Part shown: piece after piece, positions 34,409 to 42,995 of the stretch | Numbering within the stretch: position 1 is the first letter of the stretch | Layout: each line of letters opens with the position of its first letter | Assembly: GCF_900099645.1 (NCBI RefSeq) | Contig: NZ_FMTL01000003.1 | Location: 62,001-126,000 of the forward strand | Length of the DNA: 64,000 bases | Direction of reading: 5' to 3' | Source: Pseudomonas peli | Lineage (GTDB): Bacteria > Pseudomonadota > Gammaproteobacteria > Pseudomonadales > Pseudomonadaceae | The notes under the pieces: model-generated | Told to the model about the DNA's origin: nothing | What the model saw: only the letters and a program-made list of their open reading frames with translations | The model's database searches: none | Made by a program: the position numbers and the translations under genes

Positions 34409-34556
34409 ATGATTTGCTCCTGCTTGGGTAAGCCGCTCAAAAGCCGGTCTGCTGGGGTGAAATACGACACTGGCGCCTTGATTAAACAATGGCCCATAAC
34501 ACGCCGCGTTACCCATACGTTCTGCAGTATCAACAGGCGACGTGAAGTGAGTCGTA

Positions 34557-35048
34557 TCACTGGATGCGTTCGGCATAACTGCAGGCTGAGTAGTAGATAT
34601 CGCAGTTAGTGGTTTTCTGCTGGCAATTACTTAGCGCCATATCTTCCGCATCATAAACATCAGGCGAGCGTGCCCAAAGACTGCCGCCATCGCCCCAGGC
34701 GACTGCGACGCACTGGTTGTAGTAGGCGATAAGAACCTTACAGACCTTGCCCTCGGAGTGGGTTTGGCAATGAGCCAGCGCATGCTGCTCGGCGCTTTCT
34801 TGGGATTCCTGACCGGCTGCAACACCTAAGGCTCCATCAGCTGTCGCGACCGCGCCCCAGCGTGTTTCCAGCTGGGGTTCCGGTTCTTGCGCGCCATCGG
34901 CTCCAGGCCCCATCGGTGCGCAACCTTCCCAGCCGGCGCTACCGCCACCAATCGGGAAATAGCCATCCGGGCAGCGCCCTTCTGCGCGGGCCTCTGCCTG
35001 TATCAGCACGGCTAACAGTAGAGGCAGATAAGCGAACCGTTCTTTCAT
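34557..35048 (-). CDS. DUF4189 exported protein
   Basis: The 163-residue product has a signal peptide (MKERFAYLPLLLAVLIQAEARA) and a DUF4189 domain at about 60-155: RWGAVATADGALGVAAGQESQESAEQHALAHCQ, then CKVLIAYYNQCVAVAWGDGG and ALSNCQQKTTNCDIYYSACS. DUF4189 domains occur in secreted proteins of unknown role with paired cysteines. The mature N-terminus CPDGYFPIGGGSAGWEGCAP resembles the CPIG...GCSPP start of the next gene downstream, suggesting a shared small motif. ATG at 35048 is preferred; a TTG lies 15 bp upstream. Confidence 0.8.
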   Translation of the reverse strand: MKERFAYLPLLLAVLIQAEARAEGRCPDGYFPIGGGSAGWEGCAPMGPGADGAQEPEPQLETRWGAVATADGALGVAAGQESQESAEQHALAHCQTHSEGKVCKVLIAYYNQCVAVAWGDGGSLWARSPDVYDAEDMALSNCQQKTTNCDIYYSACSYAERIQ

Positions 35049-35102
35049 GGCATCAACATCCAAATGGTTGACCGCTCAAATCATAACTACGAGCGAGTGC
35101 AC

Positions 35103-35142
35103 TTCCCGCTGAGCGCTCGACTGCGCCAGCGCTCAGCGGGAA
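35103..35142. repeat. Perfect 15-bp inverted repeat
   Basis: TTCCCGCTGAGCGCT (35103-35117) and AGCGCTCAGCGGGAA (35128-35142) are exact complements around a 10-nt loop, 10 bp past the lipoprotein stop at 35153. It may terminate that minus-strand transcript, although no T-run follows. Confidence 0.6.
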
Positions 35143-35152
35143 ATCTGAGCAA

Positions 35153-35527
35153 TCAGCAGCGACCTGCCGCTTGCAGCAGGGCGTTGCAGGTGCTGCCGGA
35201 GCTGTTGCTGCGTTGCCCGCTAATGGCTGGCGTACCGGCCATAGGCGTGCAGATAGCGTCCGAATGTGGCGTCATGCCAAAGCTCATGGCCTTCTGAAAA
35301 CCGGTGGCGGAATACATGTAGCAGCGATAAGTACCGCCGTTCTTGGTGCTGACGTTGTAGTTGATGCGCCCGCCGGTTTCCTCGGTGCGCTCGGTGATGC
35401 TGAACTGCCCGACGGGTTGGCCGATGGCCTGGGCCGTGCGTTGTTCCAGGCCGCTTTGGTTGATGGTGGCGGCGCAGCCGGACAGTAGGAACGCGGTGGT
35501 TAGTGCGGTGATTGAGCGAAGGTACAT
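35153..35527 (-). CDS. Predicted lipoprotein of unknown function
   Basis: The 124-residue product has a lipoprotein signal with lipobox LLSGC (Cys18), then ATINQSGLEQRTAQAIGQPVGQFSITE and a segment GGRINYNVSTKNGGTYRCYMYSATG that resembles small outer-membrane-anchored beta domains. The last 40 residues contain three cysteines. GGAG lies 7 bp before the ATG at 35527; an ATG 12 bp upstream lacks a site. No family could be named. Confidence 0.75.
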   Translation of the reverse strand: MYLRSITALTTAFLLSGCAATINQSGLEQRTAQAIGQPVGQFSITERTEETGGRINYNVSTKNGGTYRCYMYSATGFQKAMSFGMTPHSDAICTPMAGTPAISGQRSNSSGSTCNALLQAAGRC

Positions 35528-35722
35528 AGCAAGCTCCAATGTTTTTTATGGGTGCAACAGAGGGACGGACCAGCAGGTCCAGGTTTGTAACTAAATTCTT
35601 TCACTGTATTAATAGTGTTCTCCCAAGCAAGCGTCCTATGCGCACTGACGCGCCTAGGAATTAAAGGAGGCGCCATATATATGGCGAGCACAGTAAATAA
35701 TGAGGCGGAGCCGGCGATTAAA

Positions 35723-36013
35723 TTACCATCCCTCCATTAAGCCTTTAAGTTCATTTATGGTTCGCTTAACTTCATACACAGTAGATTTGGCTTCGCGAGC
35801 AGTCTGTGTAATATCTTGAGCTGTTTCAACCGCGCCTCGTGTTGTTAAGCCAGCATCGGAACTCTCCGCTGAGGCACTGTAGTCTGCGCCTGCCTGAGAG
35901 GGCTGCGGAGATTGAGTTGCAACTGCGCTATGGCCGAGCTGGCTACTTGTAGTTGCGCAGCCACTCAAAGCAAGATGGGAACCAAAAAGGAAAACTAAAG
36001 CATAGTTTTTCAT
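35723..36013 (-). CDS. Small predicted lipoprotein, AT-rich gene
   Basis: The 96-residue product has a lipoprotein signal (ALVFLFGSHLALSGC, Cys19). A low-complexity Ser/Ala/Gln linker follows and the protein ends in an amphipathic helix (TAREAKSTVYEVKRTINELKGLMEGW). AGGA lies 8 bp before the ATG. Base composition here is visibly more AT-rich than in the flanking genes, as is the surrounding non-coding DNA (about 35540-36170), consistent with recent acquisition. The function is unknown. Confidence 0.68.
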   Translation of the reverse strand: MKNYALVFLFGSHLALSGCATTSSQLGHSAVATQSPQPSQAGADYSASAESSDAGLTTRGAVETAQDITQTAREAKSTVYEVKRTINELKGLMEGW

Positions 36014-36162
36014 AATAAAATTCCTAATTATTGGCAACAGTTCAACGTCAAAAGTACAGGCCGCCAACTAGGCTGCATTGAAACTTCTGAGATGACTTAT
36101 ATATATGAGCCCGTGAATCAGCCTACTTTGTTCATGGAACTAAATATGCCGCGCACTTACTT

Positions 36163-36861
36163 TTATAATCGTGGCTTGCGCGCCATGATAAATACCCGCC
36201 AATCCTTGCTCTTGCTGCCATGGCGCTCGACGGACAGAATTTCCAGGCCTTGCTGAGTCATGGCCGCCTGGAGCTGGCGGGCGTCGAAGCACAGCACTGG
36301 CGGCGCTTTGCCGATGGCGCGCAGCAGCGGCAGGGCCAGCTTGGGGATCAGTGGGTTCATTTCATTCAGGCAGGGTGTCTTCGAGATCAGTAAGCCGCCT
36401 GGTTTCAAGGCGTTGATGGCTGAACTCAGCGCCTGCGGCAGGTCTGCCACGAGATGCAGCAGGTTGAACGCCAGCACGGCGTCGTAGGTGCCCTGTTCGG
36501 CCGCAGGTGCGTCGGCGTCGGCTACTTTGAAGTGCAGCTGTGGCATGGGTTGGCTGGCGAGCTTCTCGCCTGCAATGGCAATCATCTGTTCGGCGACATC
36601 GGTGGCCACCAGCCGCCGCGTAGCAGGCGCCAGACGCAGAGCGGTGGTGCCCGTGCCACAACCGATTTCCAGCACCTCATGCTCCCTAGACAGCAAGGCT
36701 TGTACGCGCTGCAACGTCCGCTCGTAACCGGCCTGATCCGCAATTGGATCGTTCGCGTATTTACGCGCAATCCGGTTCCAGAAGCGTGCCTTTTCGGCCA
36801 TGGCAGCCTGTGCTGCAGCTGCAGAGCAAGGGTCGACGGCTGTGGTGATGGGTGAGTGCAT
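36163..36861 (-). CDS. Class I SAM-dependent methyltransferase
   Basis: The 232-residue protein has motif I VLEIGCGTGTTALRLAP near residue 64, motif II VATDVAEQMIAIA near 86, motif III TYDAVLAFNLLHLVADLPQAL near 127 and the post-motif LKPGGLLISKTPC, characteristic of Methyltransf_11/25-type small-molecule methyltransferases. The substrate is unknown; it lacks the conserved cysteines of ArsM, so it should not be read as the missing arsenite methyltransferase. ATG at 36861 follows AGGA by about 8 bp. It diverges from a LysR gene across about 110 bp and is probably its target. Confidence 0.86.
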   Translation of the reverse strand: MHSPITTAVDPCSAAAAQAAMAEKARFWNRIARKYANDPIADQAGYERTLQRVQALLSREHEVLEIGCGTGTTALRLAPATRRLVATDVAEQMIAIAGEKLASQPMPQLHFKVADADAPAAEQGTYDAVLAFNLLHLVADLPQALSSAINALKPGGLLISKTPCLNEMNPLIPKLALPLLRAIGKAPPVLCFDARQLQAAMTQQGLEILSVERHGSKSKDWRVFIMARKPRL

Positions 36862-36973
36862 GGTGCGCGTCCTGTGCATGGATGTAAGGCGAAAGCCAAC
36901 ACAGTGCTGATGCTATCCTTGCGCATCATCACGGGGTATTGCGATAAATTGCAGACAACATATGCATTTACGT

Positions 36974-37846
36974 ATGGATAAGGTCGACTGGAACCAGTTG
37001 CGCGCCTTTCTCGAGACGGCGGAAACCGGCTCGTTGTCGGCGGCCGCGCGTAAACTCGGGCAGTCGCAACCGACCCTCAGTCGCCAGGTCGCAGCCCTGG
37101 AGCTGGCGCTGGGCGTGACGCTGTTTGAGCGGGTTGGCAAAACCATGGCGCTGACCACCACGGGACAGGAGCTGTTGGGCCATGCGCGCGTAATGGGCGC
37201 GGCGGCACATGAACTGGGCCTGGCCGCGGCCGGGCGCTCGGAAGAGGTGGAGGGTGTGGTGTCCGTGGCCACCAGTGACGCGGTGGCGGCGTACCTGATG
37301 CCAAAGATTCTCCTGCAGATCCGTCAGGCGGCACCCGGCATCCAGGTCGAGGTGGTGGCTTCTGACGGTTTCAGCGACCTGCTGCGCCGCGAGGCCGATA
37401 TCGCCATCCGCCATGTGCGCCCCGAGCAACCGGAGCTGATTGGTCGGTTGGTCCGGCAGAGTTCCGCCTGCTTCTACGCGTCCGAAAGCTGGGTGCGCGA
37501 ACATGGCCTGCCGCGTACCGCCGAGGAGGCGGTACAACACGACTTTATTGGCATGGACCGCGCCGGCCATTACCTGCAGCACATGCGTTCTAAAGGCCTG
37601 CAGCTGAGCAGCGCGAACTTTCGCAGTTATGCAGATAATTCCGTGACCTACTGGGAAATGGTCCGCCAGGGCCTGGGCATTGGCGCAATCATGGAGGAGA
37701 TCGCGCGGGAAACCCCGGGCATGGTTCATGTATTGGAGGATGTCGCCGGCTTCCCGCTGCCAATCTGGCTGGTTACCCACCGCGAGCTGCGCACTGCGCG
37801 GCGCATTCGTATCGTCTTTGACCTGCTGGCCGAGATCCTGGCTTGA
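36974..37846 (+). CDS. LysR family transcriptional regulator
   Basis: The 290-residue protein has the LysR winged helix at residues 1-60 (VDWNQLRAFLETAETGSLSA, then QSQPTLSRQVAALELALGVTLFERVGK) and a periplasmic-binding-like effector domain at about 90-285. ATG at 36974 (MDKVDW) matches the usual LysR start; another ATG lies at 36962. It diverges from the methyltransferase gene, the standard arrangement for LysR control. A partial dyad TTGC-GATAAA-TTGCA lies in the intergenic region. The effector is unknown. Confidence 0.9.
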   Translation: MDKVDWNQLRAFLETAETGSLSAAARKLGQSQPTLSRQVAALELALGVTLFERVGKTMALTTTGQELLGHARVMGAAAHELGLAAAGRSEEVEGVVSVATSDAVAAYLMPKILLQIRQAAPGIQVEVVASDGFSDLLRREADIAIRHVRPEQPELIGRLVRQSSACFYASESWVREHGLPRTAEEAVQHDFIGMDRAGHYLQHMRSKGLQLSSANFRSYADNSVTYWEMVRQGLGIGAIMEEIARETPGMVHVLEDVAGFPLPIWLVTHRELRTARRIRIVFDLLAEILA

Positions 37847-37868
37847 TCCGTGATCGCGACGACTGCTG

Positions 37869-39080
37869 TCAGGCAGCGGCAGCCAGAGGCATGCGTTCCA
37901 GCAGGCTGAGGTCCAAGCGCAGCATGCGCACACAACGTTCATCGCGTAGCTCTTTCGGTGACTGGTTACTGCGCAGGCGCAGCACCTGGCAGACCAGATT
38001 GAGCACCAGCGCCTCGCGGCTAAACACTCCGCTGCCGAGGTTGTAGAACGCCGCGATCAGCTCACGCAGGCCAAACGGCAGACGCCAGCGGATGCGCAGC
38101 GCCGAGCCGAAGCTGGCGGCGCGTTGCTGGAAGCTCTGGTGAATATCCTCATCGCGCAATACGCCGCCAGCGTCCTGCCAATCCTGCAGGCTGCGCAGCA
38201 GGGCCAGCTCGCCGATGTTGTGCAGCAGCGCGACGGTAAAGCACAGCTCGGCATCCAGTTGCAGCTCATCTGCCAGCCAGCGCGCCAGTTCGGCGCTGCG
38301 TTGTGCGCTGTCCCAGGCGCTGCTGGCCAGCTCTGCGAGGCGCGGATCACTGAGCAGTGCATTGCGTTGTACGGCCATGCCCAATACCAGATTCAGCGTA
38401 CGCGCCAGGCCCAGACGCGGCAGTGCCTGGCTGAGGGTCTGGCAGGGTGCGCCCTGGTGCTGGGCAGCGCTATTGGCGGCGGCGATCAGCCGCGCGGTGA
38501 TCTGCGGATCACGGGCAAACACCTCTTCCAGCTCACGCAGATCGCTGTCGTCACCATTGAGGCACTGGCTCACCGAGTCGCGTACCGAGGCCAGCAACGG
38601 CGCGCCCTGACCTTCTTCGCGCACCGCATTGAGGTAATCATCCAGGCTGTCGACCAGCAAGGGTGCCGCTATCGCTGTTGCGCTGGCGGCGGCGCTGCCA
38701 AGAATGCCGAGCAGGCGCTGGCGCAGTTGTTCGGCATTAAACGGCTTGGCCAGGTAGGCCGCCGGTGCCAGTGGCCGCGCAGCGCGCACGCTGCTGGCAT
38801 CCAGGCGACTGCTGATCAGGATAAACGGCAGCGCCGGAGTGCGTGGATGGCGGCGCAACTGGCGCAGCAATTCCAGACCATCCAGGCCCGGCAGGTCGCC
38901 ATCGGCAATCACCAGCGCCGGCAGACGGCGTTTGCATTTGGCCAGCGCTGCCTCACCGTCGGTGACTCTTATAACTCGCGCATCGGCGCGTACATCGAGT
39001 ACCAGTTGCACGAGCAGATCGGCAGTCCAGGGGTCTGCTTCGGCGATCAGAATCTCCGGAGCGTTGGCCAGGGCAGTCAT
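37869..39080 (-). CDS. Response regulator with REC and HDOD domains
   Basis: The 403-residue protein has an N-terminal receiver domain (1-125) with acidic pocket residues E14 and D16, phosphoacceptor D60 (LVIADGDLPGLDG), Ser in ILISS and Lys in YLAKPF. A C-terminal HDOD domain (about 165-345) follows, with LIAAANSAAQHQG, ALPRLGLARTLNLVLGMA and ALLHNIGELALLRSL. HDOD is a non-catalytic HD-fold output used in signalling and motility. No histidine kinase is adjacent. Confidence 0.88.
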   Translation of the reverse strand: MTALANAPEILIAEADPWTADLLVQLVLDVRADARVIRVTDGEAALAKCKRRLPALVIADGDLPGLDGLELLRQLRRHPRTPALPFILISSRLDASSVRAARPLAPAAYLAKPFNAEQLRQRLLGILGSAAASATAIAAPLLVDSLDDYLNAVREEGQGAPLLASVRDSVSQCLNGDDSDLRELEEVFARDPQITARLIAAANSAAQHQGAPCQTLSQALPRLGLARTLNLVLGMAVQRNALLSDPRLAELASSAWDSAQRSAELARWLADELQLDAELCFTVALLHNIGELALLRSLQDWQDAGGVLRDEDIHQSFQQRAASFGSALRIRWRLPFGLRELIAAFYNLGSGVFSREALVLNLVCQVLRLRSNQSPKELRDERCVRMLRLDLSLLERMPLAAAA

Positions 39081-39367
39081 GAAAACCTCAGGGAAAAGCG
39101 TGATGGCAAAATAATGGCGCCATCGATATGGCGGCGCGCAGTGTACGGGTTGGTTACTTTAAAACCAGCGTCGCCCGACGAAATGCTGAGTCTTTAGTCA
39201 ACTTTGTAAGTTTGCCTGAAAATACCGCAATAGAGCGGTCTGGTTGTCCTACAAGGCGCTTTTTAAATGCTTCAGGGACAGTAAAGGAGGGATGCTGCCT
39301 GGGGTGCTTGTGCACTGGCGAATAGCGCCGTGCTGACTGTTTGATCACCGGGGCAGATGCAGAACGC
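39081..39367. other. Intergenic stretch without recognised gene
   Basis: This 287-bp stretch separates the HDOD start from the gabT terminator. Short frames exist but show no coding character. I see no clear promoter or repeat. Confidence 0.5.
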
Positions 39368-39393
39368 AAAAGACCCGCCGAGGCGGGTCTTTT
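39368..39393. terminator. Strong bidirectional terminator after gabT
   Basis: AAAAGACCCGCC (39368-39379), GA, GGCGGGTCTTTT (39382-39393) form a perfect 12-bp stem with A- and T-runs on both sides. It lies 18 bp beyond the gabT stop. Confidence 0.88.
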
Positions 39394-39410
39394 GTGTGAG
39401 CGCTGCGGGC

Positions 39411-40691
39411 TTACGCCAGTTCGTCGAAGCACTCGGCGATGATCGCCAGACCACGGTCGAGCAGCGCATCTTCAGCGGTCAACGGCACCAGCACGCGCAA
39501 GACGTTGCCGTAAGTACCACACGACAGCAGGATCAAACCCTTCTCGCGCGCTTTGGCAACAATCTGCCCAGTCAGCGCGGCGTTGGGTTTGTGCACGTCG
39601 CCGCCTTCGCACAGTTCCATGGCGATCATCGCGCCCAGGGCACGCACTTCGCCGATGCTGTTGTGCTTGGCTTGAATGGCTTTGAGGCCAGTGACCAGAC
39701 GCTCGCCCACTGCTTTACAGCGATCCAGCAGTTGCTCTTCCTCGAACACCTCCATGACGGCCAGGGCCGCGGCGCAGGCAATCGGGCTGCCGGCGTAGGT
39801 GCCGCCGAGGCCGCCTGGAGCGATGGCGTCCATGTATTCCGCTTTGCCGCACACGCCCGCCACCGGGAAACCGCCGGCGATGGATTTGGCAAAGGTGGTC
39901 AGGTCGGCTGCAACGCCCATCTGTTCCATGGCGAAGAAGGTGCCGGTACGCCCGGCACCGGTCTGCACTTCGTCGGCAATCAGCAGGATGCCGTGCTGAT
40001 CACACAAGGCGCGCAGGCGCAGCATGAAATCTTTTGGCGCGACGTAGAAACCGCCCTCGCCCTGCACTGGCTCGATGATGATCGCGGCGATGTCGCGCGG
40101 CTCAGCATCGTTCTTGAAGATGCGCTCGATGCTGGCGATGGCGTCATCGGTGCTCACGCCGTGCAGTTCACACGGGTACTGGGCGCGGAAGATACCGCCG
40201 GGCATCAGGCCCATGCCGGCCGAGTACGGCACGACTTTACCGGTCAGACCCAGGGTCATCATGGTGCGGCCGTGGTAACCGCCGGTGAAGGCGATCACGC
40301 CGGCACGGCCGGTGGCAGCACGGGCGATTTTGATCGAGTTTTCCACGGCTTCGGAGCCGGTGGTGACCAGCAGAGTCTTCTTGGCGAAGTCGCCTGGCAC
40401 GCGTGCGTTAACTTTCTCGCACAGTTCAACGTACGGTTCGTACGCCAGCACCTGGAAGCAGGTGTGGGTCAGTTTGGTCAGTTGCTCTTGCACCGCCGCC
40501 ACCACTTTTGGGTGCAGGTGTCCGGTGTTGAGCACCGCGATGCCGCCGGCGAAGTCGATAAACTCGCGGCCCTCAACGTCGGTCACGGTGGCGTTCTTCG
40601 CCGACTCGGCAAAGATCGGGTGGATCTGGCCCACGCCACGTGGAACTGCAGCGGTGCGGCGTTGCATCAAAGATTCGTTGGTCTTGCTCAT
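39411..40691 (-). CDS. gabT: 4-aminobutyrate-2-oxoglutarate transaminase GabT
   Basis: GabT moves the amino group of 4-aminobutyrate to 2-oxoglutarate, yielding succinate semialdehyde and glutamate in the cytoplasm. The 426-residue protein has the class III aminotransferase pattern: VTTGSEAVENSIKIAR (PLP phosphate site), AFTGGYHGRTMMTLGLTGK, IIIEPVQGEGGFY, LIADEVQTGAGRTG with the PLP-binding Asp, and the Schiff-base Lys in TFAKSIAGGFP. Length is normal. It lies 168 bp downstream of gabD on the same strand; a hairpin sits between, so gabT may be partly independent. Confidence 0.95.
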   Translation of the reverse strand: MSKTNESLMQRRTAAVPRGVGQIHPIFAESAKNATVTDVEGREFIDFAGGIAVLNTGHLHPKVVAAVQEQLTKLTHTCFQVLAYEPYVELCEKVNARVPGDFAKKTLLVTTGSEAVENSIKIARAATGRAGVIAFTGGYHGRTMMTLGLTGKVVPYSAGMGLMPGGIFRAQYPCELHGVSTDDAIASIERIFKNDAEPRDIAAIIIEPVQGEGGFYVAPKDFMLRLRALCDQHGILLIADEVQTGAGRTGTFFAMEQMGVAADLTTFAKSIAGGFPVAGVCGKAEYMDAIAPGGLGGTYAGSPIACAAALAVMEVFEEEQLLDRCKAVGERLVTGLKAIQAKHNSIGEVRALGAMIAMELCEGGDVHKPNAALTGQIVAKAREKGLILLSCGTYGNVLRVLVPLTAEDALLDRGLAIIAECFDELA

Positions 40692-40810
40692 GATGTCCTC
40701 ATTCGCCGGTTAATCTCGGCGTGGTTCAAGGATGTGTCACCGGTGCGGCTTGGCAGTATTCGATGATCGACTGCCACAGTACGCCCGGGCACAGCTATGT
40801 CCATATAAAC

Positions 40811-40842
40811 GCAGAAGGCGCAGCGCTCTCGTGCGCCTCTGC
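40811..40842. terminator. Possible hairpin between gabD and gabT
   Basis: GCAGAAGGCGCA (40811-40822) pairs with TGCGCCTCTGC (40832-40842) with one bulged A. It may attenuate readthrough from gabD into gabT. Confidence 0.4.
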
Positions 40843-40859
40843 GGGGTTACTTCGCCGGG

Positions 40860-42308
40860 TTAGATGCCCAGGCAGAGGTATTTGATTTCCAGGTAATCCT
40901 CAATGCCGTACTTCGAGCCTTCGCGGCCGAGGCCCGAGGCTTTCACGCCACCGAATGGCGCGACTTCATTGGAGATCAACCCGGTGTTGACGCCGACCAT
41001 ACCGTATTCCAGGGCTTCCGCCACACGGAACACGCGACCCAGGTCGCGGGCATAGAAATACGAGGCCAGGCCGAATTCGGTGTCGTTGGACATGGCGATC
41101 ACTTCGGCCTCGTCCTTGAAGCGGAACAGCGGCGCCAGCGGGCCGAAGGTTTCTTCCTTGGCCACGGCGGCGTTCTTCGGCACGTCGACCAGAATGGTCG
41201 GCTCGAAGAAGCTGCCACCCAGAGCGTGTGGCTTGCCGCCGGCGAGCAGGCGCGCACCTTTGCTGACGGCGTCCTCAATGTGTTCCTGAACCTTGGCCAT
41301 GGCCTTTTCGTCGATCAGCGGGCCAGTGGTGGTGCCTTCATCCAGACCGTTGCCGATCTGCAGCTTGGCCACGGCGGCGGCCAGTTTCTCGGCGAAGGCG
41401 TCGTACACGCCGTCCTGAATGTACAGGCGGTTGGCGCAGACGCAGGTCTGACCGTTGTTGCGATATTTGGAAATCAGCGCGCCTTCGACGGCTTTATCCA
41501 GGTCGGCGTCGTCGAACACGATAAACGGCGCGTTGCCGCCCAGTTCCAGCGAGACCTTCTTGATGTCCTTGGCGCATTCGGCCATCAGCTGGCGACCGAT
41601 TTCGGTCGAGCCGGTAAAACTCAGCTTGCGCACGATCGGGTTGCTGGTCAGCTCGCCGCCGACTTCGCCGGCACTGCCGGTGACCACGCTCAATACGCCT
41701 TTCGGGATGCCGGCGCGGTGCGCCAGTTCAACCAGGGCCAGGGCGGAGAACGGCGTCTGCGAGGCCGGCTTGATCACCATGGTGCAACCGGCGGCCAGGG
41801 CCGGGCCGGCTTTACGGGTGATCATCGCCGCCGGGAAGTTCCACGGGGTGATGGCGGCAGTGACGCCGATCGGCTGCTTGATCACGATCAGGCGCTTGTC
41901 CGGCTGGTGGCCAGGGATCACGTCGCCATACACGCGCTTGGCTTCTTCGGCGAACCACTCAATAAAGGATGCAGCGTAGGCAATCTCGCCCTTGGCTTCG
42001 GCCAGCGGCTTGCCCTGCTCCAGAGTCATCAGGCGGCCGAGGTCGTCCTGGTTCTCGATCAGCAGTTCAAACCAGCGGCGCAGTTTATTCGAGCGTTCTT
42101 TGGCGGTCAGGGCACGCCAGGCTGGCAGCGCACGGTCGGCGGCTTCGATGGCGCGACGGGTTTCCGCTGCGCCCATTTTCGGTACGGTACCGATGATTTC
42201 GCCGGTGGCCGGGTTGTTGACCTTGATGGTCTGGCCGTTGTCGGCGTCCAGCCAAGTGCCGTCGATATAAGCCTGCTGACGGAACAGCTGGGTGTCTTTC
42301 AGTTGCAT
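40860..42308 (-). CDS. gabD: NADP-dependent succinate-semialdehyde dehydrogenase GabD
   Basis: GabD oxidises succinate semialdehyde to succinate, completing the GABA shunt. The 482-residue aldehyde dehydrogenase shows ITPWNFPAAMITRKAGPALAAGCTMVIKPA (cofactor site), LSFTGSTEIGRQL, catalytic Glu in LELGGNAPFIVFDDAD, nucleophile Cys in NNGQTCVCANR, and EEVFGPL-equivalent KEETFGPLAPLFRF. The double Cys near the nucleophile is typical of GabD. Length is normal. The 337-bp upstream region contains two inverted repeats that could bind regulators. Confidence 0.95.
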   Translation of the reverse strand: MQLKDTQLFRQQAYIDGTWLDADNGQTIKVNNPATGEIIGTVPKMGAAETRRAIEAADRALPAWRALTAKERSNKLRRWFELLIENQDDLGRLMTLEQGKPLAEAKGEIAYAASFIEWFAEEAKRVYGDVIPGHQPDKRLIVIKQPIGVTAAITPWNFPAAMITRKAGPALAAGCTMVIKPASQTPFSALALVELAHRAGIPKGVLSVVTGSAGEVGGELTSNPIVRKLSFTGSTEIGRQLMAECAKDIKKVSLELGGNAPFIVFDDADLDKAVEGALISKYRNNGQTCVCANRLYIQDGVYDAFAEKLAAAVAKLQIGNGLDEGTTTGPLIDEKAMAKVQEHIEDAVSKGARLLAGGKPHALGGSFFEPTILVDVPKNAAVAKEETFGPLAPLFRFKDEAEVIAMSNDTEFGLASYFYARDLGRVFRVAEALEYGMVGVNTGLISNEVAPFGGVKASGLGREGSKYGIEDYLEIKYLCLGI

Positions 42309-42645
42309 GGCAGTCTCCTAAATTCCGACACCCTGGCATCGGTACGTGTCATCGAATGTGCCGTACTGCAGCGCAGCTGGGCCTAATCTGTAGGGCTGGT
42401 GCTGGCCGTGGGCGGGCATGGGGTGCGCCGCGCACAATTTCAGCAAGAGCGTTTGAAATCTCAAACGAATCCTAGGGTCAAGAGGGGTAAAGGGCAATAG
42501 CCTGTTCGAAAAAATTAACGGAATATTGCCCTTATTCAAGGGATTTATACGAATTAACAGCTGGCGGTCGCTTAGCGTGCAGAATCACGAACAAGGCAGC
42601 AGCATGGACGCCCGCCAGCGACATGCGTATGATTGCGCCCGCGCT
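42309..42645. other. gabD upstream region with two inverted repeats
   Basis: The gap contains CGTTTGA-AATC-TCAAACG (42450-42467) and the distant pair AAGGGCAATA (42490-42499) / TATTGCCCTT (42534-42543). It is otherwise unremarkable, and serves gabD on the left and tRNA-Arg on the right. Confidence 0.5.
42450..42467. promoter_or_regulatory. Palindromic candidate operator upstream of gabD
   Basis: CGTTTGA (42450-42456), spacer AATC, TCAAACG (42461-42467) is a perfect 7-bp dyad, about 140 bp upstream of the gabD start. Its size fits a dimeric regulator site; which regulator is unknown. Confidence 0.5.
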
Positions 42646-42722
42646 GCACCAGTAGCTCAGCTGGATAGAGTACTGCCCTCCGAAGGCAGGGGTCGTGGGT
42701 TCGAATCCCGCCTGGTGCGCCA
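42646..42722 (+). tRNA. tRNA-Arg (anticodon CCG)
   Basis: The 77-nt cloverleaf has acceptor GCACCAG/CTGGTGC, D-arm GCTCAGCTGGATAGAGT, anticodon stem CTGCC/GGCAG with loop CTCCGAA (anticodon CCG, reading CGG), T-arm GTGGGTTCGAATCCCGC, discriminator G and an encoded CCA end. A terminator follows at 42733-42763. No integrase or duplicated tRNA end marks it as an occupied attachment site here. Confidence 0.96.
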
Positions 42723-42732
42723 TATAAAGCAA

Positions 42733-42763
42733 GGGCTTAGGTGAAAACCTAGGCCCTTTTTTT
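42733..42763 (+). terminator. Terminator after tRNA-Arg
   Basis: GGGCTTAGGT (42733-42742), GAAA loop, ACCTAGGCCC (42747-42756), then a run of seven T. One internal mismatch position. It is a strong rho-independent form. Confidence 0.88.
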
Positions 42764-42995
42764 GCCTGAACGATTATGCGCGCTGCCGTCTTTTGAGCCC
42801 TGCCAGTGATCCGATGTTGAAAGATCGGTTCATTGTTTGGCCATATCGATCCGTCTGCTCAATCGCTGCACGCCATTGCCTGATGTGGCGCGCGTTCTGT
42901 CGATGTGCTGAATCCAGGCACCACAGGCGTTCAGTGCTTCGAGAGCTGAGGCCGTTTGCAGAGGCTTGTTGGCAGAACCGCCCTGGGCCTGCCAC

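Noticed and set aside
35671-35740. 16-bp palindrome CGCCATATATATGGCG with AAAGGAGG in front and a 19-codon frame
   Set aside because: The frame is too short to support and runs into the 3' end of the lipoprotein gene; the Shine-Dalgarno-like match may be chance.
36163-36861. Methyltransferase as the missing ArsM for the ArsS cluster
   Set aside because: It lacks the conserved arsenic-binding cysteines, lies 7 kb away and pairs with its own LysR regulator.
39128-39325. 65-codon plus-strand frame between the HDOD gene and gabT
   Set aside because: No ribosome site or motif; composition does not support coding.
42646-42722. tRNA-Arg as an integration site of a mobile element
   Set aside because: No integrase, no duplicated 3' tRNA end and ordinary genes on both sides.
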